A stretch of DNA of 64,000 nucleotides from Mixophyes australis (lineage: Eukaryota; Chordata; Amphibia; Anura; Limnodynastidae), in NCBI GenBank assembly GCA_036250195.1, contig JAVHZZ010000017.1:1426001-1490000 (forward strand), given 5' to 3'. The first letter of the stretch is position 1, and every line of letters starts with the position of its first letter. The position numbers and the translations under genes are program-made. Of the stretch, positions 32,987-43,683 are shown piece after piece. The notes under the pieces are model-generated. The model did no database searches, was not told where the DNA came from, and was given only the letters and a program-made list of their open reading frames with translations.

Positions 32987-33078
32987 TGCCAGAAGCTGTA
33001 ATGGAGACCCTCGTTGGAGATCCCAATGACACCTCCCAGAGGAATAAGGAAAACATCGCTGGACATTCCATCGCTGAG
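32987..33078 (+). CDS. Exon 1 (first coding exon) of the microexon gene
   Basis: Acceptor TTGTCTCCCCAG precedes it; the ATG is at 33001 and the donor is GAG/GTTAAA. From the ATG it encodes 26 residues ending GHSIAE. Fourteen exon bases lie upstream of the ATG, so at least one earlier exon exists. Confidence 0.68.
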
Positions 33079-36000
33079 GTTAAATGTCTTGTCTACTATA
33101 TTATATATGGAAGATCGTTGTTCAATTCTAAATTGAGGCACAGGTTAAGCTTCAACACATGTGACAATGCGCTTATGTTGTAATATTGTTACATTTTAGT
33201 TATATTATAAGTAATATTCAGTCTTTATTCCATGCCTCCCAACTTTTGCAATCCCCAAATCAAAACAAAACACAGTTTGCAGCAGTGCGTCCATAAATGG
33301 AGGTGTGGTCACATCACAATGGGTGTGTGGCCACACCCTCATGGGCACCCTTTACCCTCCTCCCCTAACAACGCCAAAGATTTTAGTCTCTTCTATGTAT
33401 AAAGATGTACATGTAATATTATGGGCCAGATTCATGTTCAGACTTATCTTGCGTGAAATAGACCTGCGCTTGCTCCAAAACGGACTTTACTCCAATTAAC
33501 GCAATTGCATGTAATTCATGTCCAAAGCAAATGACACTTACACCTGCCTACAACACATAAGGGAACAATGGTGGCAAGGTTTTTCTCCTGGACAAAAGCA
33601 TGTTACAATGCAAGGGGTGAAAATAGGGTTATTATTTAGCACATAAGATAAATACTGGCTGTTTTTCATGTAACACACAAATACTTGATAGCTTTAATTT
33701 TACACTGAAATTTAAAGTTGATCTAGGACATGCCCAACCCCAACTATAAATCTACCATGACATTTTAAATTTGCCTTCCACTCCAAGGCAACATGGTTTT
33801 GCCAAGATGCAAAGTTACTCCTTTTTTTACTTATTTTCTTTTCCTTAACTAATCAGGCCCATTGTATGTACAATATGCATTAAGGAGATCTTGATTTATG
33901 TATTTAATGTAAAAAAAAATATAAATATGATTATACTGTTTAGAGTTGTTCATCATTTTTTTTCTAGGCTTTATTTAAATACCTTATATTGCACATACGC
34001 TTGTGTGTATACTGCGCTGTGCTCTGTTAATGTACAACATGTAACGTTTAGGCAGATTGCACTTACACCCAGATTCAAACTGAAACACATCTTGATGTCC
34101 GCTTGGATTTGAATATGGGTTCCGTGATCTTTTCTTAAGAGCAAGTTAGGTGCAAGTTGCGTTCGGACTTGAATCAGGCCCTATATGAGCCTCCTCTTCA
34201 AGGTTCTCATGTTTCCCTAACATGATCCTCACCAGGTAGTGGTCCAGGTACCAGTTATTCCCACCAATGGTTCTTTAACATCCATCTTGCAAAGAGCCTG
34301 TGGTATGAATCAGCAGTCATTATTATACCAGTATCATGTAAATTTCATCACTTAAATTCAAAGTTGAAATGTATTAATAGTCTCTAGTAACCTCTGTCCT
34401 TGTTATTCCAATTCACTGGCTTTCCTTTGTATTGAGAGTCATTCATTTGTTTCCCTCCTACAGTATGTTTGTAATGACATTTACTTTTTATTTTCCCGGT
34501 TGTCTTAGGAGAGTGTATCAAGCCCGAAGTCACCACCACAGGGATTTTATGTGGGCTCCAGCTCGGAGGTATTTTCTACATATATAACTTTCTAAAGATA
34601 TAAGTCTTTCCATCAGTGGACTCTTCATTTTATATTTACTTATTTTACACAAATGGTATATGGTTGAGGTTGAAGCCATAGGTCCTGGTGGTGATGGGAT
34701 GGTGGGTGGTCTACAGCAACATCAAACTGTGTGGTGTGGTAAGACAAAAAATGAAATCCAGTTCCCTGGATGAGTGTAATTAAAGTTATTGCCCCCTTGT
34801 TGTTCATAATGAATCCCTAAATGATATTAATTAATATTAGTGCCCCCTTGATGATTATAAATTATAATAGTGCCCCCTTAATGATATAATTATTTTAGGG
34901 TTTCTCTCTTTTTTTGTCTCTCTTGTGTCCAGCACCTGTTCACGCAGTGTGTGCAGGGAGGCTCCTGACGTGACGTAATAACGCTGTCATACTTAGGGGA
35001 GCCGGGGGCCCCTGCATACAGTCACATCTGGGACTAGGTGCTGCTGGCAATTAAGATGGCAATTTTTAAAGGAGAACCCCGGCGTGATCTGTGTATCTGC
35101 TAAAATGTAACATTCTCAACTTGTATAAGTTAATGGTAGATGCAACTCATTTAGGAAATAGGACAGACTGTATAGGCGAGCATCACATATCTGGGGTTAA
35201 CCACATTTACTTTTTATGTTCCCGGTTGTCTTAGGAGAGTGTATCAAGACCACAGTCACCACCGCGGGTATTTTATATGGGCTCCAGCTCGGAGGTATTT
35301 TCTACATATATAACTTTCTAAAGATATAAGTCTTCCCATCAGCGGACTCTTCATTTTATATTTATTTATTTTACACCAATGGTATATGTTTGAGGTTGAA
35401 GCCATGTGTTGAGAGACTTTCATTTTTAAAACCCATATACTTCCTCCTACAATATGTTTGTAATGACAATTACTTTTACTGCCCCCGGTTGTCTTAGGAA
35501 GATGTACCAAGCGCCGGATCAGCACCTCCAGGAGTACATTTGGATTCCAGCTTGCGAGTAAGTATTGTCTAGGTATACAGCTTTCTAAACATATAAATCA
35601 GCGGACTCTTCACAGATTGAATATGGTTGAGGCTGATGGGGCATGTTAGCGGTGGGTGGTCTACACCAACAGCGAGCTGGGTGGAGGGCTGGAGCAAAGA
35701 TGAAATCCAGTACTTCTCAGGTACCAGATGCAAACATCCGATCTCTATTATCTGTCTGCTAATATGGTTCATTTCTATATCTGACCTTGAGAAAACTATC
35801 CTGTTCAGTCGTCACAATGACCGAAATATACTGTCTCCCGTTTTCTTTCTTGTCCTGGATTCATAGAACTCCCTTCCACTTACTTGTATAAGTATGAATG
35901 GAAGAGGTGTAACATAATCTACAAGAGTAGATCAGTTAGATCTGAATATTCCCAACGGTCTGTGAGGTCATTTTGGTGAATGATGTTTGAGAACAGAGAT

Positions 36001-37053
36001 GTCTCATGTTTATAATGACATTTACTTTTTCTGCATCCTGTTTTCTTAGTGTCGTGCACCAACACCGGATACAGCTTTAGAAAAATATCTTCTGAATTAC
36101 ACCTTTAAGGTATGTTCTAGATATACAACTTTTTAAAATATAAGTCTTCCCATCAGTAGACTCTCCATATTATATTTATTTGACACAGATGGAATATGGT
36201 TGAGGTCATGGGCCTTGCTGGTTGGTGATGGTGGGTGGTCTACAGCAATGTGTACATATCAGATATCTATTATGCTCCTGTTAATATGAATAATTTCTAT
36301 ATCTGCACCTGATAAAACTATGCTGCCCAGTCATCACAATGTATAAAATATTCTGTCTTCTTCTTACTCACCCACTTGTATGAGTATGAATGGATGAGGT
36401 GTAAAGTAATCTCCTTCAGTAGATCATTTCGACCTGAATAGATCTGACAGTTCATAAGGCCACTATGGGGAAAGATGTTTGAGAACAGAGATCTCACATC
36501 TATAATAGAGTTCTCTGGAATCAAATTGAATAAGAAAAGGTTCCGTACAGAGAGTGCTTGTTATGTGGCCATGGTGCACTGCTGGATGACTGACAGTGAT
36601 GCCTCAATCCCTGACCGTGGTGATAGTATGGTGATGGTGATAGTATGATGTTTAAGGGCAAGTTACTCCACCCAGTGCAGAAACACAGGGCCAGGCCAGT
36701 GCCTCCTATAGAGAAGCACATGGCAGCAATCTGCACCCAGGAACTTCTAAGATAAGAGAATTATACAGGTCACTCTTTCTTGCTTTAAAGACATAAGAAG
36801 TTGGGCAGTCAGGTGACATTTTTCAGACTTTGAGGTCATTACTCATAAGATCTGGTTGACCTGCTGTCATCATATTGTGAATGTAGCAAAGGAGGCAGAG
36901 CTAGATTAAGGATTTGGGGGGCCCAGGGTACTTAAGAGAGGGGGGCCCTATGGTCTACCGTTAACAGCACAGTGCCATCATTCAGGGAGAGAGTTACTAA
37001 GTCACATAGTTCTAAACCTACTACAATAATACACTATTAAATGTCATGTATGT

Positions 37054-37084
<31 letters not shown>

Positions 37085-37094
37085 TATATATAAA

Positions 37095-37131
<37 letters not shown>

Positions 37132-39867
37132 ATAATAATGTAGTAATGTAGTAATCTATGTATGAAATGTAAAATTTACATAAATTCAAATTTGCAATAT
37201 CATCCTAGACCCTAGTAACTCCTACTCTTGTTATAACAATTCACTGGATTTTCTCTGTATTCATTTTTAAAACCCATATTCTCTCTCTGTAATAACATTA
37301 ATTTTTCTACTCCTTGTTGTCCTATTAGTGCGCACCAAGACTGGAGTCACCGCCCCCAGGATTTTATCTGGATCACAGCTCGGAGGTATTTACTAAGATA
37401 CAACTTTCTAAAAATATAAGTCTTCCCATCAGTGACCACTTCACATTATATTAATTTTACACAGATGGAACATAATTGAAGTTGAGGCCATTGGGCCTTG
37501 GTGGTGGTGGCGGTGGGAGGTCTAAAGCAACAGCAAGCTGGGTGGAGGGGTGGAGGGGTGGCGCAGAAAAATGGAATCCAGTTCAGATACCAGGTACAGC
37601 AGAGGATATGTGGAAAAATCAGATTTCTATTATGCTTCTGCTTATATGAGTAATTTTTATATCTGGGCTTGCAAAACATTTAGATTTCTGTTGAGAACAT
37701 GACAAAATATCCTACCCCACACTTGCTGCCTAGGTGTGATCTTTGGCTCAAAACTATCCTTTATTCCCCACATCCCATCTCTATCTCTCTGACCCCCTGA
37801 CCAACATTGCTGTGTGACTGGATCATATAGCCCACTGAGCACTTTTTACAGTTGCAATCTGACCAATATACAATATATAGCACTTAACCTCATGTATCAA
37901 ACTTACATTGTCCCATAGGTTGTAAGCTTGTGAGCAGGGTCCTCTTACTTCTCTGTCTGTCTGTATTACCCAGTACTGTTTTATTACTGTTTGTATCCAT
38001 TTGTAAAGCACTATGGAATATGCTGGCGCTATATAAATAAATGATGATGATGATAGTACCAGAGGTAACAAAAGTCAACACAAAGCCCAGGAGTAGAGCT
38101 GGACATCGGGAAATCTTCTACCTCCTGATAAAATTGATCTCTTTAGGATCGAGTGTTTGATTCCTGAGGGTTTCCCATTTCATGCAACGTTTGTAAATAT
38201 CTGCTAAATTACACTATCAGTTACTCTGATATCCTACTATTAGTCTGGGGATGGTCTTCTCATTTGTTTGGTTCACGTGAAGTGCTATCCTGTTTTACGA
38301 GTACTAGGAATGTATCTTTGGCTGTAGCTCCTAAAATTTCAGTCCATTATTGGTATTTGGCTTCCGCATGTAGATTAATGTAACAGACGCAACACAAATA
38401 TAATCTGCCATGTTTGTTAAACCATGCGCATGTCTTTTTGGCTTTGTCTACCTGTTTCTTTTATTAAGCTGACATTCTGCTATCTATATGTCCTCTGTTT
38501 CATTTCTGTCCAATGCCGTCTACTTCTACTACTAGGAATGTCTTGTTATGATTGGTTACTACAAGTTACAGCTCATCTGTGATATCTCCATCAGCTTAAA
38601 AAAACAAAACAACTTAATGCACATGCAGCCCCAGGAGTGAATTGCGTAAAACTAATGGTTGCTTCATGGTTAAGATATTGTACCTGTGTACATGGTTTAC
38701 CCCATTGTGTAGTCATTCTTTTCATATGCATACATTTTATCAACAGTCAGAATTCTCAGCATCTGATGAAGTGAAGACAACTGAAGATGCTGGATGTGAA
38801 GTTCCCATCAATGAGGTATGGTGGCTTTTTGACTTCATATTTAGATGGATTCTATTATCCTCTGCAAAAGGTCTGATTGGAGGAAACAGATAGATCAGGG
38901 GGCGGCTTTGCTAAGTGCAGATAAGGCGCACAACTGTGTCTAGTTTTGCACTGTTATTTTAATGAGCTAGTTTGGGAGGAGAAGCTGCTTTTAGGGAAGC
39001 AACTGAATGTTTTGATGTTTGTATATGAGCCTTAGAGCTTCTGTAGTTCATCACATGACTTTATTAGAACACATAATGGTTAAGGAAGCTGGTAAAATTC
39101 ATTATGTCCGCACAATTTGTGCTCTTTAATTAAGTTACATTCAGAGGAGGGAATTCAATTGACAGCATTACTCGTGAGAATAAAGCGTTCCTTGCACTAT
39201 TAATGTTACTACGGTAATAGTGCACATTATTACCGTTAGTACGGTAATCTCAACATTGATTTTCGCTTGCAGCTCTGAAAGCCTTGAGTAGAGAGCCGCG
39301 TTAAAATTATCGTACTAACGATAATAGGGCGTGGGCTGCGTTATTCTCACGAGTAACGCTGCCAATTGAATTCCCCCATAGAACATCCAGGCCTGCGATA
39401 ATAACTAATCCTTGTTACATTTACTAAGATCAGTATCAGTTTTCTTAGCAGGCTTGGACTCAAACTTTTTTCCCCTACAGAATACACATGAGAAACAGAC
39501 AGCAACAGAACGTCTTCATGCTGTATGCAGCTTGGTCTCAGACTGTACACCATCCCCACCAGAAAGACCGCATGCCTCAATTGACAACATCCCTTCTTCC
39601 GTTCCCGTGGTCATCACTACATCACCGCAGGTGGACACAAGAGAGATCACCATCGAGAATGATGCACAAGCAGATTTTTCATTCTTCTGTTTGTGCTCAT
39701 GGTGCTGCCTTCCAGCAGACCAGCAGCAGCGGAGGCAACAGCAAACATCTGGCCCCCGGAGATCTCGTCTTCAGTCCCTGTGGAGGTGGATTCGTAAAAG
39801 ATGTGGAAGGGTGGTTTCTGCGAGCAACATCAGTGGAAACCAAGACAATGGCAGCGCTGGGAACTGA
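33001..39867 (+). CDS. Unrecognised 8-exon gene with five tandem 19-20 residue repeat microexons (276 aa, spliced)
   Basis: Exons: 33001-33078, 34509-34568, 35235-35294, 35498-35557, 36050-36109, 37329-37385, 38747-38815, 39481-39867. Each has an AG acceptor and GT donor, and all junctions are phase 0, so any repeat exon can be gained or lost without a frame change. Residues 1-26 are a polar start (METLVGDPNDTS...). Residues 27-125 are five Ser/Pro-rich repeats, e.g. ESVSSPKSPPQGFYVGSSSE and ESVSRPQSPPRVFYMGSSSE, with SP sites suited to proline-directed kinases. Then a 23-residue acidic exon and a 128-residue last exon containing a Cys/aromatic cluster (FSFFCLCSWCCLP), a Gln run and a basic amphipathic stretch (SLWRWIRKRCGRVV). 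No signal peptide. The ATG is the first in the exon, but the frame stays open to the acceptor (PEAV before Met), so an upstream coding exon is possible. Function unknown; I recognise no domain. Confidence 0.7.
33423..34181. mobile_element. MITE in intron 1 with a second MITE nested in it
   Basis: Left end GGGCCAGATTCATGTTCAGA pairs with right end TCGGACTTGAATCAGGCCC. Inside it, 33580-33860 resembles the MITE at 31201-31498 (shared AAATACTTGATAGCTTTA and right end CTAATCAGGCCC) but lacks its left end. Confidence 0.65.
34509..34568 (+). CDS. Exon 2, repeat unit 1 (60 bp)
   Basis: Acceptor GGTTGTCTTAG, donor GAG/GTATTT. Encodes ESVSSPKSPPQGFYVGSSSE. The surrounding intron sequence matches that around exon 3. 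Confidence 0.75.
35235..35294 (+). CDS. Exon 3, repeat unit 2 (60 bp)
   Basis: Acceptor GGTTGTCTTAG, donor GAG/GTATTT. Encodes ESVSRPQSPPRVFYMGSSSE. It differs from exon 2 at about eight bases, six of which change an amino acid. Confidence 0.75.
35498..35557 (+). CDS. Exon 4, repeat unit 3 (60 bp)
   Basis: Acceptor GGTTGTCTTAG, strong donor CGA/GTAAGT. Encodes EDVPSAGSAPPGVHLDSSLR, a diverged copy of the repeat. Confidence 0.72.
36050..36109 (+). CDS. Exon 5, repeat unit 4 (60 bp, most diverged)
   Basis: Acceptor TGTTTTCTTAG, donor AAG/GTATGT. Encodes CRAPTPDTALEKYLLNYTFK. The PxxP core is reduced, but length, phase and flanking intron motifs (ATATAAGTCTTCCCATCAGT) link it to the other units. 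Confidence 0.65.
37060..37126. repeat. (TA)n microsatellite in intron 5
   Basis: Two TA runs separated by TGTGTATATATAAAATCA. Confidence 0.9.
37329..37385 (+). CDS. Exon 6, repeat unit 5 (57 bp)
   Basis: Acceptor TGTCCTATTAG, donor GAG/GTATTT. Encodes CAPRLESPPPGFYLDHSSE, one residue shorter than the other units but with the SPPPGFY core intact. The following intron again starts with the shared ACAACTTTCTAAA motif. Confidence 0.72.
37710..38056 (+). mobile_element. L2/CR1-like LINE 3' tail in intron 6
   Basis: Matches 60262-60310 and 60925-61160 (shared CCTAGGTGTGAT, GACCAACATTGCTGTGTGAC, GGTTGTAAGCTTGTGAGCAG) with the coding middle deleted. It ends GCGCTATATAAATAAATGAT plus GATGATGAT, the complete tail that the 61-kb copy lacks. 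Confidence 0.85.
38747..38815 (+). CDS. Exon 7 (69 bp)
   Basis: Acceptor TTTATCAACAG, donor GAG/GTATGG. Encodes SEFSASDEVKTTEDAGCEVP plus INE; acidic, not a repeat unit. Confidence 0.7.
39149..39377. mobile_element. MITE in intron 7 with long imperfect inverted repeats
   Basis: Left end GGGAATTCAATTGACAGCAT + TACTCGTGAGAATAA is nearly the reverse complement of the right end. The inner part has further mirrored pieces (ACTACGGTAATAGTGC and GTACTAACGATAAT). A partial relative is at 27065-27235. Confidence 0.8.
39481..39867 (+). CDS. Exon 8 (last coding exon, 128 codons and TGA)
   Basis: Acceptor CTTTTTTCCCCTACAG. It starts NTHEKQTATERLHAV and includes PSSVPVVITTSPQVDT, the Cys cluster FCLCSWCCLP, QQQRRQQQ and a basic C-terminal region, and ends with GNQDNGSAGN and TGA. 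No clear AATAAA was seen just downstream. A competing frame on the same strand (39488-39922) cannot be joined to the phase-0 exons. Confidence 0.7.
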   Translation, partial: NTHEKQTATERLHAVCSLVSDCTPSPPERPHASIDNIPSSVPVVITTSPQVDTREITIENDAQADFSFFCLCSWCCLPADQQQRRQQQTSGPRRSRLQSLWRWIRKRCGRVVSASNISGNQDNGSAGN

Positions 39868-40590
39868 GAAATACCATCATGCAGCATACAGGGTGAGCTC
39901 ATGTCTTGCACTGAAGGGTTAAGTTGTTACATAGTCTGATTCTACACATACTAACCTAGGAAACACCTATATTGTACTGATGCACTATCCACAATGTTCT
40001 ACACATATATACACCAAGAAAATAATAATCAGATTCTGTTGGCTGAATCCCAAGGATTCAACTGAACACAAATCTTCCTAAACCTGCTAGGAATTATCCA
40101 CATTTTAATCTAAATTCAGGATTCTGTACATCAATATATTTTACATATAATACATTTTCCACATTTAGAAATATAGCTGTAACATAAGTCTTCTAGTTTT
40201 ACTCTTTCCTTCACCATCAGCCATCTAAATATACAATATATTTACATAAATTAGTGGTCTCAAGTATGGATTTAACCAAATCTACCAGAGATCTTTAATT
40301 CTTCATATAAAACCTGCACATACTACAAATGTATTAGAAACATGAAATTATCTGATAGAAGAGGACTGGTGACTGTATCCGTCAGTGCAAGACATTTCCC
40401 CTGTTCATGAGCATGGAAAGATGGACACTGTTGCTGATTTAACACCAGATGTTTCATATAGATATATAGATATATAAATATATAGATCTATTTGTTTAAT
40501 TTAGATATACAGATATAGATGTTTATGTAATATGCTTAAAATATTGGTAGTTACAAAAAAACAAAAAAAACAAAAAAATTATTATACGAG
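39868..40590. other. 3' flank of the microexon gene, non-coding
   Basis: AT-rich, no supported feature. It includes GATATATAGATATATAAATA near 40460 and an A-rich stretch at 40554-40577 just before Ngaro-like sequence begins. Confidence 0.4.
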
Positions 40591-40741
40591 TAAGAGAGGG
40601 CTGGGATTAGAAGTGATATAAACACTGAGGGTGCATGTAGATGAAAAGGTTAAGGTGACTGGCGGGTCAGGTTCAGGGCAGGATCATGCGTCCTCCCTGG
40701 CAGGTCATCGAGTGTCCCCTGCACGATTGCCTCAAATTTAG

Positions 40742-41251
40742 TTGACCCAGGTCAGCGAGCAGGTCCAGTCGCGGTCGGCTGACCGTAGTTTGTTTACTTT
40801 AGCACTGTTGGTGGATGCGGGGACTGCGGCTCCTGGGTCGGGGAGCTCTCTTTCTGTTTCTCCCTCTGCAGGTTCGGCTGGTTGTGTGACATCAGGTCAG
40901 AGGTCTGGGCGTGCTTCTTATGCGGAAGCCGCATCTACGGCCCTGGTGGGCCCGTCATCACGTGTGGAAGGTGGTAGTCGTGGATCAGTTGGTGAGCATG
41001 CCAGTAGGGTGTCTGGTTCTAGCTCTGATTCCAGCTCTTCTACCTCTGGGAGTGAGGTTCCGGACAGGTCTGGGAGGGCAGACACAAGATTGATGAAGCT
41101 CCTGGAGAGGAAGTTGTGTAGTACCTGCCATAGGGCGGGGTTGGAAGGTGTTGGTTCCAATGAAGGAAGCAGGATATCGAGGGACGATGTGGTGCGCTGT
41201 TCCAATACAGCCGTCAGGGGGATATTAGGTGCCGGGTGTGTGGTAAGATAG
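40742..41251 (+). pseudogene. Ngaro gag-like fragment (outer element, copy 2)
   Basis: Open for 169 codons directly after a TAG, without an ATG. It extends copy 1 upstream with TQVSEQVQSRSADRSLFTLA, then the same Ser-rich stretch and RLMKLLERKLCSTCHRAG. It joins at about 41251 to the RT thumb fragment, as in copy 1. Confidence 0.5.
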
Positions 41252-41664
41252 GCACAGGTTGTTTTGTGGATATGTTTGCCATCACTAATAAGGCTACAGA
41301 TGATTTGGCAGCATCAAGGTCACGCTCTGGCGTGTTGACGAGGCATATCGAGAAATTGTCATACCTGGTTATTGAAATTGACACTGTTGCAGGGTGTTGT
41401 AAGCTTCCAATGGAGGAAGTAGCTAAGTTGAGGGGTGTGATTGATTCGTTTCAGGGTGAGTGTAAGGTGCAGTAAAAACAGGTGCAGTCACTGCTTGGCC
41501 TGCTTAATTTTGCTTGTAGAGTGATACCCATGGGTAGGGTTTTTTGCCAGAAGTTAGAGAGGGCTACGGTTGGGATTACAAAAGCAAGGCATTTTGTGAG
41601 GATATCCAAGAAAATTAGAGATTATATGGCTATGTGGTGCATGTTCTTGGAAAATTTTAAATGA
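41236..41664 (+). pseudogene. Ngaro/DIRS reverse transcriptase C-terminal fragment, copy 2
   Basis: Same two-part open frame as copy 1 with the same TAA after GECKVQ. It reads SLLGLLNFACRVIPMGRVFC, with Arg where copy 1 has Ser. The catalytic palm is missing. Confidence 0.7.
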
Positions 41665-42229
41665 GTTTGAAGCTGCTTTGTTTCGGCTTGAGTGTGTAAA
41701 GGCTTTTTTCATGGCTTTCAGAAATACAACAGAGGGATTGAATGAGACCGAGGTGATATAAACACTGAGGGGGCAGGCAGAGGAAAAAGTACAGGCATAC
41801 CAGGAGTTAACTTATCTGGGTTGTGGTAGAAATCTGAGTTATCTAATCAGTGGAGCCGGAAGGGGAGGGGTTTGCTTTCCTGAGGAGGCTTATAACATAT
41901 AGGAAAAGGATGTGACTTCCTCTTGCTGGATAGATTTGTTAAGTGAGTATGGGCTCTCTGCTGTCCTGGTAAGTATTGCTACATAAACTGTTTTTTCACT
42001 GTGTTTTTTAACTGTGTTATACTGTTTTTGGTATTGCATTTATTGCTGTGATCGTGTTTATTTAAGTTGTATTTTCAGTGTTCTTTTCTTTTCACATTTC
42101 TTCCCAATCCATTCTCCTCCTTGTTTTCTCCACCTTATCTTTTTCCCCTAGTTCTTGTCCCTGCCCCCCCCCCCCTTTCCCCTCTCTCTTTTTCTTGTTT
42201 GTTTTTTGTTACCTTTTCCTTCCCCCATT

Positions 42230-42538
42230 ATGCTCCGGGCCAAGAGAGTTAGGGTTCCACCCCACCGCCTCCCTGAGGCTTGTTCCCCCCCCTCGGCCCT
42301 TAGTAAGCGGCGAGCCCAGATCCGGGCCTCGCCGACGGGTGTTTCCTCTTCCCCCCTCTCGGGTAGTGGGGTGGGTGTCCCCGGCGGTTCCGCGGCAGCT
42401 AGAAAAGTTTATGCGCATTCGCGGCGACGCGCACGCACGCAGACGCGCGCGCATGCGCGTCAGTCCATCCCGATTCCGGCGGCGATGTTAGATGCGGGCG
42501 CTCCAGGAGCGCCCGTGGATGCCCCTGCAGCCCAGTAG
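42230..42538 (+). pseudogene. Inner Ngaro gag start fragment (copy 2)
   Basis: Same MLRAKRVRVPPHRLPEACSP start as copy 1, here open further through AMLDAGAPGAPVDAPAAQ to a TAG immediately before the recombinase frame. CpG-rich, Arg/Pro/Ala-rich. Joined to the recombinase in a different frame. Confidence 0.45.
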
Positions 42539-42819
42539 AATTGACAAGGTTGTATAGGGATATGTCTCCTGCTCCCGGTGGTTATTGGCTTAGACATAGT
42601 AATGGTTTTCCCCTTACAAAGTTTCAATTTTCAGCGGTATTCAAAATATGCGTGGTTAAGCTTGGTTTGAGTGCAGCGAACTATGGGACGCATTCCTTTA
42701 GGATAGGGGCAGCTACGGTAGCGGCAGAAGAAGGTGTGTCTGAGCAGAGCATTATGGCTTTGGGTAGATGGAAGTCTAAGTGTTTTAAGCGGTATGTCAG
42801 GCCAGCTGTGGCGCTCTAG
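42538..42819 (+). pseudogene. Tyrosine recombinase C-terminal catalytic fragment (inner Ngaro, copy 2)
   Basis: As in copy 1: HSFRIGAATVAAEEGVSEQS and GRWKSKCFKRYVRPAVAL with the nucleophile Tyr in RYVRP. The upstream half of the recombinase is deleted. Confidence 0.82.
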
Positions 42820-43102
42820 CCTTAGACAGGGCGATGTAATAAGGCTGACCTATGACGTTGCGTTGCTTACCTTGTTGAAAGGGAGCGCGGAGGGTTTTGC
42901 CATTTCTTTTCTCCGGGGGCTTGATTGGCGGTGGCACCCCGGGGTTTCCGGTTTTACCTCCGCATGGGTCACCCTGCGTTATGCGCGAATGTGGCATTTT
43001 TTTGTTTTCAGTATTAATTATGTTTTACGTTTTGCCATTTAATTTACTACTAATAAATTACTCCATGTTGCAGGTGTACGTCAGGATGGGAGGAGTATTT
43101 GA

Positions 43103-43636
43103 CTGGTAGGCCATTCATTTGTTTTTTGGGCCGGTAAGAGCGGCCCTGCTCATGATGTGAGCAAATTTTCCAGGGCGGAGTCAATAAGATGGATAGGTGT
43201 TAGGGGTATGCGTTGGGAATCTCTGTTGAAGATACTAAAAGACACAGAGAGTAGGTTTGGGCGCCCTTTAGAACTTGTAATTCACCTTGGGGGGAATGAC
43301 CTGGGTAAGTGGTCCAGTTTAGAGCTCATTGAACATATAAGATCTGATGTCGGGGCCATTAAGTTACATTGGCCAACAGTTCACCTTACATGGTCCGATA
43401 TTATCCCTAGGCGCAATTGGAGAGGGGCGGATAAACCAGCACGGATTGAGAAAGCTTGTGGGAAGGTAAATAGGGCGGTTCGGAAGACATTTCAGGAAGT
43501 AGGTGGTGGCTGCATTAGTTATCCGTCCATAAGGGCTGTGTTGACGCAGTACTATAGGCCCGATGGTGTACATTTGTCTGATTTGGGTATGGCATACTTT
43601 ATAGAGCAGATATTTGGTTTTCTTGTTTGGCTATGA
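43103..43636 (+). CDS. SGNH/GDSL-type hydrolase ORF of inner Ngaro, copy 2 (uninterrupted)
   Basis: Open for 177 codons after a TGA. Block I LVGHSFVFWAGK (Ser at codon 5), block III VIHLGGNDLGKWSSLE, a segment with LTWSDIIPRRNW, and block V YRPDGVHLSDLG with Asp and His spaced as in SGNH hydrolases. All expected catalytic residues are present. No ATG opens this frame at the start; it was probably read as part of a longer ORF, so an independent product is doubtful. A role in Ngaro biology is not established. Confidence 0.7.
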   Translation: MVGHSFVFWAGKSGPAHDVSKFSRAESIRWIGVRGMRWESLLKILKDTESRFGRPLELVIHLGGNDLGKWSSLELIEHIRSDVGAIKLHWPTVHLTWSDIIPRRNWRGADKPARIEKACGKVNRAVRKTFQEVGGGCISYPSIRAVLTQYYRPDGVHLSDLGMAYFIEQIFGFLVWL

Positions 43637-43683
43637 GAGGTCGGTTGGTGGCGGGCTGCGGTTCCTGGTGGGAAACCTTAGCT

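Noticed and set aside
35569..35866. Small ORFs in the intron after exon 4 on both strands
   Set aside because: Intron sequence shared with the other repeat-unit introns; no splice sites that keep phase.
36897..36990. GGGGGGCCCAGGGTAC...GGGGGGCCC as a regulatory G-rich element
   Set aside because: Looks like a fragment of a dispersed repeat; no support for regulation.
39488..39922. 144-codon ORF beginning MRNRQQQNVF overlapping exon 8
   Set aside because: A different frame from the phase-0 exon chain; starts inside the exon and has no upstream support.
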